The notes under the pieces are model-generated. The model was given only the letters and a program-made list of their open reading frames with translations, was not told the origin of the DNA and searched no databases. Below are positions 51,783 through 59,487 of a stretch of 60,238 nt of DNA, piece by piece. The position numbers were made by a program, and so were the translations under genes. The stretch spans positions 1-60,238 of the forward strand of contig DASXZO010000029.1 of NCBI GenBank assembly GCA_036501845.1, written 5' to 3'. Origin of the DNA: JBBREP01 sp036501845. Its GTDB lineage: Bacteria > Actinomycetota > Acidimicrobiia > IMCC26256 > PALSA-610. Position 1 is the first letter of the stretch, and each line of letters begins with the position of its first letter.

Positions 51783-53141
51783 GTGGAGCGTCGTATCTAC
51801 GGCCTCGAGAACGAGTACGGCGTCACGTGCACGCTGCGCGGTCAACGCCGGCTCAGTCCTGACGAGGTCGCGCGCTATCTCTTCCGTCGCGTCGTGTCGT
51901 GGGGCCGTTCGAGCAACGTGTTCCTCGAGAACGGCGCTCGCCTGTATCTCGACGTGGGCAGCCACCCCGAGTACGCCACGCCCGAGTGCGACTCGGTGCG
52001 CGATCTGGTGATCCACGACAAGGCGGGGGAGCGCATCCTCGAGAGTCTCGTGCAGAGCGCCGAGCAGCGGCTGCGCGAAGAAGGCATCCGCGGCGAGGTG
52101 TACCTCTTCAAGAACAACACCGATTCGGCCGGCAACTCCTACGGCTGCCACGAGAACTATCTCGTGGAGCGCGAGGGCGACTTCACGAAATCCACCGACG
52201 TGCTGATTCCGTTCCTCGTGAGCCGCCAGATCTACGCCGGTGCCGGCAAGGTGCTGCAGACGGCGCGCGGCGCGATGTATTGCATCGCCCAGCGCGCCGA
52301 ACACATCTGGGAAGGCGTGTCGTCGGCCACCACTCGTTCGCGGCCGATCATCAACACGCGCGACGAGCCGCACGCCGACGCCGAGCGCTTCCGCCGTCTG
52401 CACGTGATCGTCGGCGACTCGAACATGAGCGAGTACACCACCTTCCTCAAGTGCGGCGCCACGGCGATCCTGCTCCGCATGCTCGAGGAAGACCCGGCGC
52501 CCTGGCGCGACCTCACGCTCGAGAACCCGATCCGCGCCATCCGCGAGATCAGCCACGACATCACGTGCCGGCGCCGCGTGCGTCTCGCCAACGGCCGCGA
52601 GCTGTCGGCCTTCGAGATCCAGTCCGAGTACCTCACCCGCGCGCTGCGCTTCGCCAAGCGCAAGGGTCTGCCCGAACAGGAGCAGCAGGCGCTCGAGATG
52701 TGGGAACACGTGATGACCGCGATCGAGACCGATCCACTCAAGCTGCAGACCGAAGTGGACTGGGTGATCAAGTACCACCTCATCGAGCAGTACCGCGCCA
52801 AGCACGACCTGCAGCTCGCCAGCCCCCGCGTCGCGCTCGTCGATCTCTCGTACCACGACATCACGCGGTCACGTTCGCTCTACGCCATGCTCGCCAAGCG
52901 CGGCCTGATCGAACGCGTGGTCACCGACGCCGAGATCGACACTGCGGTCGACACGCCACCGCAGACCACGCGGGCCCGCCTGCGCGGTGCGTTCATCAAG
53001 CGCGCCAAGGAACGCAAGCGCGATTACACGGTCGACTGGGTGCACCTGAAGCTCAACGACCAGGCCCAGCGCACCGTGCTGTGCAAGGACCCGTTCAAGA
53101 GCCGCGACGAACGGGTCGAGCGTCTCATCGCCTCGCTCTGA
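51783..53141 (+). CDS. pafA: Pup-protein ligase PafA
   Basis: PafA joins the C-terminal Glu of Pup to lysines of target proteins, marking them for the proteasome. The 452-residue protein begins VERRIYGLENEYGVT, the conserved nucleotide/metal segment, and has YLDVGSHPEYATPE, FKNNTDSAGNSYGCHENYL and RPIINTRDEPHADAERFRR, all characteristic of the PafA/Dop glutamine-synthetase-like family. The short loop after YATPE, without the Dop-specific insertion, and position next to pafBC favour PafA over Dop. AGGGAGG precedes GTG 51783. Confidence 0.95.
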   Translation: MERRIYGLENEYGVTCTLRGQRRLSPDEVARYLFRRVVSWGRSSNVFLENGARLYLDVGSHPEYATPECDSVRDLVIHDKAGERILESLVQSAEQRLREEGIRGEVYLFKNNTDSAGNSYGCHENYLVEREGDFTKSTDVLIPFLVSRQIYAGAGKVLQTARGAMYCIAQRAEHIWEGVSSATTRSRPIINTRDEPHADAERFRRLHVIVGDSNMSEYTTFLKCGATAILLRMLEEDPAPWRDLTLENPIRAIREISHDITCRRRVRLANGRELSAFEIQSEYLTRALRFAKRKGLPEQEQQALEMWEHVMTAIETDPLKLQTEVDWVIKYHLIEQYRAKHDLQLASPRVALVDLSYHDITRSRSLYAMLAKRGLIERVVTDAEIDTAVDTPPQTTRARLRGAFIKRAKERKRDYTVDWVHLKLNDQAQRTVLCKDPFKSRDERVERLIASL

Positions 53142-53162
53142 GCACCCGTAGGATCGAGGTCT

Positions 53163-55184
53163 GTGTCTGCTCCGGCTGCGCGTGTCGAGCGCGTGTTGAA
53201 CCTTCTCGCACTGCTGCTCGACACCAACCGCGCGCTCACGCGCGGCGAGATCATCGCGGAGATCTCGGGCTACCCCGACAGTGAGGTCGCGGCCCGCCGC
53301 GCCTTCGAGCGCGACAAAGAGATGTTGCGCACGATGGGCGTTCCCATCGAGTTGAGCGTGATGCCCGACGGTGTGGAGGCCGGCTATCGCGTGCGCCCGA
53401 GCGAGTACTACCTGCCCGATCTCCCGCTCGACGGCGACGAAACCGCCGCGCTCCACGTGGCGATCACCGCGGTCACGCTCGGCAACGCGGCCAGCGAAGG
53501 CGCGCTCATGAAGCTCGCGGGGGCCAGCGACCACGACACCGGCGTCGGTTCCGGCGCTCCGCCGATCGCGGCGCTGCCGATGGTGCCGGCACTCGCGCCG
53601 CTGTTCGAAGGCGTCCGCAAGCACGCCGAGGTGCAGTTCGACTACCGCGGTGAGACGCGCGTGCTGCAGCCCTGGAGCGTGCAGTCGGAGAAGGGCCGCT
53701 GGTACGTCACCGGCTACGACGTGAAGCGAGGCAGCCGGCGCACGTTCCGCGCCGACCGCATCGAGGGCGACGTGAGCGTGGGCGACGCACGCAGCTTCGT
53801 GCCGCCCACCGAAGACGAGGCGCGGGTCGGCGGCCTCGATGCACCATGGGAGCTCGGCGACGGCGACACCCTGCGGGTGACGATCGCGTTCGACCCGCCC
53901 CACGATGTGGGCGCGATCGAACGCCTCGGTGACGACGCCGTGGTGACGCGCGCGCCCGATGGCCGCACGCTCGTCACCTTCGACGCGGTGCAACCCGACG
54001 CGGTGCGTTCGTTCGTGCTCGGCTTCCTCGAACACGCCGAAGTACTCGAACCCCCACAGCTGCGCGACGACGTGGTCGCGTGGCTGCAGGAGGTCGCGGC
54101 GCGCGGTGACCAAAGCGCGAGCGCGAAGAAGGCTGCCGCCAAGCGCACGCGCCGCGAAGCACCGAGAGCGAAGGCGCGCCGCCCCGCGCGCGACGCGACC
54201 AAGCGGCCGAGTAGTGCAGCGCACCCCGTGGCCGAGATGGAGGTGCAGCGGATCCTGGCACTGGTGCCGTGGATCGTGGCGCACCCCGGCGTGCTGAAGA
54301 CCGAGATCGCCGAGCGCTTCGACATCGACCCCGCGCAGCTCGACGCCGAGCTCGATCTCATGCTCATGGTGGGCGTGCCGCCGTATTCGCCCGGCGACTA
54401 CATCGACGTCGAGATCATCCCCGACGCCAACGGCGACGAGCGCGTCACCCTGCGCATGGCCGAGTCGTTCCGGCGGCCGCTGCGGCTCACACCGCGCGAG
54501 GGTCTGGCGATCCTCGCCGCGGGCCGCACGCTGCTGGCAGTGCGCGGCTCCGACGTGGAGGGCCCGCTCGCCACCGCGCTCGCGAAGCTGGCCGCCGTGC
54601 TCGACCTGCCCGACGTGCCGGTGACGATCGCCGCGCCCGACCACCTCGACGAGGTGCGACGAGCCGCGGCCGACCACGAAGAACTCGAGATCGAATACTG
54701 GTCGGCCGGCCGCGACGAGGTGACCACGCGCAAGATCGAGCCGCTCTCGGCGTTCTATGCGGCCGGCGAGTGGTATCTCGACGCGATGTGTCTGCGCGCC
54801 GGCGACCTGCGCCTGTTTCGCGTCGACCGCGTCCGATCGGTTCGTGCGACCGGCCGGCACTTCGACGTCGCCGACTTCGAGCCGCGTGACGACGTGTACC
54901 ACCCACGTCCCGGCGATTCGACGATCGTGCTCGACCTCAGCGACCGCGCCCGCTGGGTGGCCGAGCGCTACCCGTGCGTGTCGGTCGAGGAGCTGGGCAA
55001 GGGCCGGCTCCGCGTGGAGCTCACGGTGAGCGAGCCCGCGTTCGCCGAACGCCTCTTACTGCGCCTCGGCCGCGACGCCGACCTGGTGGAACGGCGCGAA
55101 GCTGCCGATCAGGAGTCCAGCAGCTTCTCAGGACCGCGTGCCGCCGCGCGCGTGCTCGCCCGCTACGGTGCGACGGGGGCCTGA
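53163..55184 (+). CDS. pafBC: Fused PafB-PafC transcriptional activator
   Basis: A 673-residue fusion of PafB and PafC, which in mycobacteria are separate proteins that together activate the DNA-damage response independent of LexA. Residues 1-325 are PafB: an HTH (VERVLNLLALLLDTNRALTR), then a WYL domain (VQFDYRGETRVLQPWSV). An Ala/Lys/Arg-rich linker of about 45 residues joins PafC: HTH (MEVQRILALVPWIVAHPGVL), a second WYL (IEYWSAGRDEVTTRKIEPLS) and a WCX end. Natural fusions occur in other actinobacteria. GTG 53163 lies 21 nt after pafA. Confidence 0.94.
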   Translation: MSAPAARVERVLNLLALLLDTNRALTRGEIIAEISGYPDSEVAARRAFERDKEMLRTMGVPIELSVMPDGVEAGYRVRPSEYYLPDLPLDGDETAALHVAITAVTLGNAASEGALMKLAGASDHDTGVGSGAPPIAALPMVPALAPLFEGVRKHAEVQFDYRGETRVLQPWSVQSEKGRWYVTGYDVKRGSRRTFRADRIEGDVSVGDARSFVPPTEDEARVGGLDAPWELGDGDTLRVTIAFDPPHDVGAIERLGDDAVVTRAPDGRTLVTFDAVQPDAVRSFVLGFLEHAEVLEPPQLRDDVVAWLQEVAARGDQSASAKKAAAKRTRREAPRAKARRPARDATKRPSSAAHPVAEMEVQRILALVPWIVAHPGVLKTEIAERFDIDPAQLDAELDLMLMVGVPPYSPGDYIDVEIIPDANGDERVTLRMAESFRRPLRLTPREGLAILAAGRTLLAVRGSDVEGPLATALAKLAAVLDLPDVPVTIAAPDHLDEVRRAAADHEELEIEYWSAGRDEVTTRKIEPLSAFYAAGEWYLDAMCLRAGDLRLFRVDRVRSVRATGRHFDVADFEPRDDVYHPRPGDSTIVLDLSDRARWVAERYPCVSVEELGKGRLRVELTVSEPAFAERLLLRLGRDADLVERREAADQESSSFSGPRAAARVLARYGATGA

Positions 55185-55185
55185 G

Positions 55186-56022
55186 GTGCACGCGCATGAC
55201 ACGCCGGCCGACCAGCCGGAGGACGACGAGCCAGGCGCCCCGCCATCGTTGCAAGGGGCGTCGGGTGACCAGCCCGGCGTGGACGACCACGCCGATGCCG
55301 GGATCTCGCAGAAGGACGACGCCATGAACGCCGCCGAGCCACCGACGCCCGCAGGCACCGATGGGGCGGTCTCGGTCGCCGAGCCTGCCGCACCGCAGTC
55401 CACCGGCGAGATTCTCCCCGAAGGTGGCGCAGCCGGACGGCGGCGCCGCAAGAACGCCACCCGCCAGGCAATCGAATGGCTCGCGCTCGTCGCCGGCGCC
55501 ATCGTGCTGGCGCTCGTCATCCGCGGCACGCTCTTCCAGGCCTTCTACATCCCGTCGGCGTCGATGGCCCCCACGCTCGAGGTGAACGACCGCATCCTCG
55601 TGAACAAGGCGTCGTACAAGCTGCACTCAGTGCACCGCGGCGACATCGTGGTGTTCAAGGCACCGCCGGGCGAGTCGACCGAGAACATCAAGGACCTCGT
55701 GAAGCGCGTCATCGGCCTGCCCGGCGACAAGCTGTCGGCCCGCGACAACCACGTGTTCGTGATCCCGGCCGGCAAGACCACGGGCTACGAGCTCAACGAG
55801 CCCTACGTGAAATCGACGCCCGATTGCCCAGCCGGCACGCAAGGTCCGGTGGCCGGGCGCACGCTCGAACCGATCACCGTGCCTGCAGGTGAATACTTCA
55901 TGATGGGCGACAACCGCTGCGCGTCCGAAGATTCGCGCGCCTTCGGCCCCATCAAGAAGAGCAGCATCATCGGCCGCGCGTTCATCCGCATCTGGCCGCT
56001 CTCACGCATCAAGGTGCTCTAG
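55186..56022 (+). CDS. lepB: Signal peptidase I
   Basis: Membrane-bound serine protease that removes signal peptides from exported proteins. A disordered acidic N-terminus of about 85 residues leads to RRRRKNATRQ and one TM helix (AIEWLALVAGAIVLALVIRG). The catalytic Ser is in FYIPSASMAPTLEVNDRILV and the general-base Lys in KDLVKRVIGLPGD; FMMGDNRCASEDSRAFG is the last conserved box. Start is GTG 55186, directly after pafBC, or ATG 55324 with AAGGA before it, which would shorten the tail. Its stop interlocks with that of the convergent GDPD gene. Confidence 0.93.
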   Translation: MHAHDTPADQPEDDEPGAPPSLQGASGDQPGVDDHADAGISQKDDAMNAAEPPTPAGTDGAVSVAEPAAPQSTGEILPEGGAAGRRRRKNATRQAIEWLALVAGAIVLALVIRGTLFQAFYIPSASMAPTLEVNDRILVNKASYKLHSVHRGDIVVFKAPPGESTENIKDLVKRVIGLPGDKLSARDNHVFVIPAGKTTGYELNEPYVKSTPDCPAGTQGPVAGRTLEPITVPAGEYFMMGDNRCASEDSRAFGPIKKSSIIGRAFIRIWPLSRIKVL

Positions 56023-56708
56023 CGCGATTCGCGTTCCTGTAGGGCTTGGATCATTCGTTCGGGGCGGTCGCAGTACACGCCGTCGATGTGCATGGCGAAG
56101 AGCGCATCGAGATGGCGTAATTCCTGCGCGTCCCACCCGAAGGCTCGCACGTCGAAACGGTGGAACAGCGCGACCAGTCCCGACTTCCATTCGGTGCGGT
56201 GGAAGTTGATCGCGGCGACGCCGTGCAACTGCAGCTCGCACGCGTGCCGTTCGAGCTGTTCGATGCGGTCCTTGTGGGTGGAATGCACGAGCTGCGCGTT
56301 GGTGTGGCCCTGGAGTTCGAAGAGCTGTTCGGCGTCGGGCGAGCACAGCCACAGCCGTGGCGCGGCGCCGTGGCGTTCGGCAACCTCGAGCATCGGCGCG
56401 ATCACCTCGGGATGCTTGGCGTCGATCGACAGCTCGTACTCGGTGCCGAGCGTGGCGTAGAGCTCCTCCAGCGTCGGCACGTCGAAGCGGGCGAGCTCGG
56501 CGGCGGTGGAGCTGCGCACCTTCTGGCGGCGCAGCGAGCGGCCGACCGTGTCGTCGTGCACGAGCACCACTTGGCCGTCGGCGCTGAGCCAGGCGTCGCT
56601 CTCGAGTCCTGAGGCGCCCAGTTCCAGCCCCCGCCGGAACGCCGCGATCGTGTTCTCCGGGAACTCCACGCGCGCTCCGCGGTGGGCGAACGTTATGGGG
56701 GAAATCAC
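56019..56708 (-). CDS. Glycerophosphodiester phosphodiesterase
   Basis: A 229-residue GDPD-family TIM-barrel enzyme that hydrolyses glycerophosphodiesters to glycerol-3-phosphate and an alcohol. ITFAHRGARVEFPENTIAAF has the catalytic His-Arg and the metal Glu; GLESDAWLSADGQVVLVHDD has the second Glu/Asp and His; ELSIDAKHPE and VRAFGWDAQELRHL close the site. No signal peptide, so it is cytoplasmic. Its stop codon CTAG-overlaps the lepB stop on the other strand by 4 nt. Confidence 0.92.
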   Translation of the reverse strand: MISPITFAHRGARVEFPENTIAAFRRGLELGASGLESDAWLSADGQVVLVHDDTVGRSLRRQKVRSSTAAELARFDVPTLEELYATLGTEYELSIDAKHPEVIAPMLEVAERHGAAPRLWLCSPDAEQLFELQGHTNAQLVHSTHKDRIEQLERHACELQLHGVAAINFHRTEWKSGLVALFHRFDVRAFGWDAQELRHLDALFAMHIDGVYCDRPERMIQALQERESR

Positions 56709-56851
56709 AGCCAGATCCTCGCGCTCACCGTGGCGCAGTTCTCATACTGCCCACAACCGTCAGTCAGCCCTCAAGGGGCCCTAGGGCACTGCCGAGAGGT
56801 AGTGCATCACCGCAATGGGCGGTGCGGAGCCTTCCAGACGGAGCGGGGACA

Positions 56852-57202
56852 GTGACGACGATCAGGGCCAACTGTCCGAGCTGCGGAGACGTCCAGCTGC
56901 GGGCCGCCGACCTCACGGTGCGGGTCTGCTCGGACGACGAGAGCGGCGCCTACTGCTTCCGCTGCCCCGACTGCGCGGCGCCCGTTGCCAAGGAAGCCAG
57001 CCGGCGCATCGTCGACCTGCTCGTGGGCAGCGGCGTGCGCATGCAGGTGTGGCGACTGCCGGCCGAGCTCCAGGAGGCGCACGGCGGTCCCGTCCTGCAG
57101 CCCGACGACCTCCTCGACTTCCACCTGCACCTGCAGTCCGATTCGTGGTTCGACGAGCTGGCCGACCAGGTGCGGCGCTCGATGAACAGCGACGCGGCGT
57201 AG
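56852..57202 (+). CDS. Small zinc-ribbon protein, hypothetical
   Basis: A 116-residue protein with two CxxC knuckles, CPSC near residue 8 and CFRCPDC near residue 38, which would form a zinc ribbon (ANCPSCGDVQLRAADLTVRV). The rest is helical and ends QSDSWFDELADQVRRSMNSD. Function unknown; similar small proteins sit before tat genes in related genomes as far as I recall. GTG 56852 follows GGAGCGGGG; an upstream in-frame ATG at 56822 is less likely. Repeat B copy 2 follows its stop. Confidence 0.7.
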   Translation: MTTIRANCPSCGDVQLRAADLTVRVCSDDESGAYCFRCPDCAAPVAKEASRRIVDLLVGSGVRMQVWRLPAELQEAHGGPVLQPDDLLDFHLHLQSDSWFDELADQVRRSMNSDAA

Positions 57203-57210
57203 CGTCGGCC

Positions 57211-57306
57211 CCAGCCGAGCGACTTCAAGCCACGTGACTCCGACAGCGAGACCGGAGCGAGGGAAGGCCAACCGGCCCGTGAGCGAAGCGAACAAGAGGT
57301 AAGAGA
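57211..57306 (+). repeat. Repeat family B, copy 2, acting as a 5' leader
   Basis: Begins CCAGCCGAGCGACT and ends GAGCGAAGCGAACAAGAGG then TAAGAGA, overlapping the ATG at 57306 by one base. Its AAGAGG-TAAGAG end supplies the likely ribosome site of the next gene. Compare the copy at 46442-46550. Confidence 0.75.
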
Positions 57307-57500
57307 TGGCTGTGCTCGCCCTCGCTGTCTGCGCAACGGCGCTCCTGGCAATCTTTCTGACCGCGCGCCGAGCGCGCGATGCCGCCGAAGCGGCGATCCT
57401 CACGATCGCGACCACCCGCCACGAGCTGCGTCCGGCACTCGTACTGGCGCGCGACGAGGCGCAGCGGGCCGGCACCATGCGCCTGCCGCACCAGCGGTAG
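57306..57500 (+). CDS. Small single-pass membrane protein
   Basis: A 64-residue protein with one N-terminal TM helix (VLALAVCATALLAIFLTA) and a basic, helical cytoplasmic tail (ARRARDAAEAAILTIATTRH). No family recognised. It starts exactly at the end of repeat B copy 2, so its leader was delivered or replaced by the repeat. It lies between the zinc-ribbon gene and tatA. Confidence 0.6.
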   Translation: MAVLALAVCATALLAIFLTARRARDAAEAAILTIATTRHELRPALVLARDEAQRAGTMRLPHQR

Positions 57501-57601
57501 CATCCACACAGATCGCCCGGTCCGAACAGCCCTGAGACGGCCTCACACGGGTCGTCCCTGCGATCGGTTCCCGTGCGACGTGTCGAAAGGACGTGGCCGA
57601 C

Positions 57602-57688
57602 ATGAGCCCCTGGGGGCGCGAGCGGCGGCACGCAAACGGTGGCGTCGCCAACGCGTTCACTGCCGCCGGCGAGCGGGGGTGGACATGA
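57602..57688 (+). CDS. Leader ORF (28 aa) of repeat family A, coupled to tatA
   Basis: A 28-codon ORF starting MSPWGRERRHANGGVA and ending AGERGWT, whose TGA overlaps tatA's ATG in an ATGA. AAAGGA lies 10 nt before its ATG. The DNA matches the last part of the prcB-prcA small ORF (GCCCCTGGGGGC, GGCGGCAC, GCCAACGCG, TGCCGC, GCGAGCGGGGGTG). GACATGAGCC occurs at both its ends, as if the element had duplicated the tatA start on insertion. Confidence 0.5.
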   Translation: MSPWGRERRHANGGVANAFTAAGERGWT

Positions 57689-58014
57689 GCCTCGGCGGCG
57701 GCGAGATCCTCGTGATCCTGCTCGTGGCGCTGATGGTGTTCGGTCCGCAGCGCATGCCGGAGATCGCACGGCAGCTCGGTAAGGGCATGCGCGAGCTGCG
57801 CAAGATGCAGGACAGCGTGCGCCAGGAGCTGCACGGCGCCCTGAGCGTCGATGACCACGACGGCGTCGGGCACGGCGTGCCGTCGTACGACGACCCGCAC
57901 AACGGCGCGCCCGGTACCTCGAGTTCGGGTGCCTCGCACCAGACCGACTCGCATTGGGGCGAACCCCCGACGATGCCGCCCGTCGATCCGCCGTCCGCCG
58001 GAAGCTTCAACTAG
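57685..58014 (+). CDS. tatA: Twin-arginine translocase subunit TatA/TatB
   Basis: A 109-residue Tat component. One N-terminal TM helix (GEILVILLVALMVFG) is followed by the FGP hinge (FGPQRMPEIARQLGKGMREL) and an amphipathic helix, then a disordered acidic tail rich in His, Asp, Pro and Ser. The FGPQRMPEIA form with ELRKMQDSVRQEL is rather TatB-like; the protein may serve either role. tatC follows after 36 bp. Together they export folded proteins with twin-arginine signals. Confidence 0.88.
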   Translation: MSLGGGEILVILLVALMVFGPQRMPEIARQLGKGMRELRKMQDSVRQELHGALSVDDHDGVGHGVPSYDDPHNGAPGTSSSGASHQTDSHWGEPPTMPPVDPPSAGSFN

Positions 58015-58050
58015 CGCTTCGGCGCGACAACACCGAGACGCGACATCGAT

Positions 58051-58842
58051 ATGGCCATCCGCGTCCCCTTCAGATCACGCGCCGACGGCGGCGACCAGGG
58101 TCCCACCGAGGGGCGCATGACGTTGATGGAGCACCTTGCGGAGCTCCGCAACCGGCTGTTCATCTCCGTGGCCGCAGTGATCGTCGCCGGCCTGATCGGC
58201 TTCTTCCTCTACCCGCAGATCCTGCATTTCCTGCAGGAGCCGCTGCGCGAGGCCACCAAGGGCAAGTCGTGTTCGAGCGGATTCGGCGACTGCTCGAAGC
58301 TGATCACCACCGACTACCTGCAGCCGTTCATCATCCGGCTCAAGATCGCCATGTACTTCGGCATCCTCGTGGCCTCACCGGTAGTGCTGTGGGAGATCTG
58401 GCGCTTCGTGACGCCGGGGTTGAACACCAAGGAGCGCAAGTACGCGCTGCCGTTCCTGCTCAGCACGGTCGTGCTGTTCCTGCTGGGCGCGGTGGTGGCC
58501 TGGTTCACCCTGCCGAAGGCGCTCAGCTTCCTGATCGGCATCGGCGGCAACTCGCTCAACGTGCACTCGACCGCGAACTCGTACGTGACCCTCGTGGGCC
58601 TCATGTTCTTGGCCTTCGGGCTCTCGTTCGAGTTCCCGGTGATCCTGATCTTCCTGATGCTCGTGAACGTGCTGAAGACCGACTGGCTCAGGAAGTACCG
58701 CCGGCACGCAATCGTGGGGATCGTGATCTTCGCAGCGGTCATCACGCCGAGCCAGGATCCCTATTCTCTGTTCCTGATGGCGGTCCCGATGTACATCTTC
58801 TACGAGGCCTCGATCATCATCGGAAGGATTCTGAAGCGATGA
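58051..58842 (+). CDS. tatC: Twin-arginine translocase subunit TatC
   Basis: The receptor subunit of the Tat pathway, 263 residues with six TM helices. Conserved segments are MTLMEHLAELRNRLFISVAA, FIIRLKIAMYFGILVASPVV, YEIWRF-like LWEIWRFVTPGL, and FGLSFEFPVILIFLMLVNVL with the Glu in the fourth helix. It is complete. The usual order tatA-tatC-helicase downstream of the paf genes is kept. Its stop forms an ATGA with a further small ORF. Confidence 0.95.
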   Translation: MAIRVPFRSRADGGDQGPTEGRMTLMEHLAELRNRLFISVAAVIVAGLIGFFLYPQILHFLQEPLREATKGKSCSSGFGDCSKLITTDYLQPFIIRLKIAMYFGILVASPVVLWEIWRFVTPGLNTKERKYALPFLLSTVVLFLLGAVVAWFTLPKALSFLIGIGGNSLNVHSTANSYVTLVGLMFLAFGLSFEFPVILIFLMLVNVLKTDWLRKYRRHAIVGIVIFAAVITPSQDPYSLFLMAVPMYIFYEASIIIGRILKR

Positions 58843-58970
58843 CCTGTGGAGGCCCGAGCGAGCGTGAACTTGTCGATGCATCACGACCGCAAGTAGCGAG
58901 CGTGGCCCGAGCGGCCCGGCCGCGCAGCGGCAAAGAGCGGAGGAGATCGCCTGATGGCAGCGCCGCGTAG
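58839..58970 (+). CDS. Small ORF (43 aa) after tatC, repeat-like
   Basis: A 43-codon ORF whose ATG overlaps the tatC stop (ATGA) and whose end overlaps the next gene's start by 17 nt. The peptide begins MTCGGPSERELVDAS and is Arg/Ala/Ser-rich (VARAARPRSGKERRRS). It resembles the repeat-A peptides in composition and position but not clearly in sequence. GGAGGAG inside it at 58939-58945 is the ribosome site of the next gene. It may be only a leader. Confidence 0.35.
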   Translation: MTCGGPSERELVDASRPQVASVARAARPRSGKERRRSPDGSAA

Positions 58971-59487
58971 CCGCCGCCTGCGCAACCAGACCGCGCCGGT
59001 CACCTACAGCCGGCGCGAGTGGTCGATCGCGATCTTCGGCTCGGCCGGGATCGTGCTCGTCACGCTCATACTCATCTGGGCGATGCGCCCCGGCGGCGCC
59101 AGTGCCACGGGTGGTAGCGGCGGCGTCTTCCACCGTCAGCCGCGGGTCGCGCTCTGGCTGCTCGCCACCGCGGCGTTGATCGCCATCGTGAGCTGGTTGA
59201 TCCTGCGAGGCGACAGCAAGGTGCGCAATCCACTGCGCGCGCTCCTCCTCGGCATCACCGGTGTCGTCGTCGTGGCGGTCGCGGTGCTCGGCGTATGGCA
59301 CGACTCGCTGGTGCACAACTACGCGGTGCCCACCGTGCCGACGGTTCCCGCCACCACAGTTCCCGCCACCACCGCGCCGGCGGCCACCACAACCACACCC
59401 GGTGCGTCGACGACAGTGGCGCCGACCCAAACCACGGTCGCGCCGACCCAAACCACAGTGGCGGCGCCAACCACCACGGGCGGATGA
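58954..59487 (+). CDS. Membrane protein with three TM helices and Thr/Pro-rich tail
   Basis: A 177-residue protein of unknown function. TM helices are at about residues 24-43 (IAIFGSAGIVLVTLILIWAM), 63-83 (VALWLLATAALIAIVSWLIL) and 92-112 (ALLLGITGVVVVAVAVLGVW). The last 50 residues are Thr/Pro/Ala/Val repeats such as VPTVPATTVPATTAPA and TQTTVAPTQTTVA, probably outside the membrane. A strong GGAGGAG precedes ATG 58954. Its stop is in an ATGA with the helicase gene. Confidence 0.7.
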   Translation: MAAPRSRRLRNQTAPVTYSRREWSIAIFGSAGIVLVTLILIWAMRPGGASATGGSGGVFHRQPRVALWLLATAALIAIVSWLILRGDSKVRNPLRALLLGITGVVVVAVAVLGVWHDSLVHNYAVPTVPTVPATTVPATTAPAATTTTPGASTTVAPTQTTVAPTQTTVAAPTTTGG

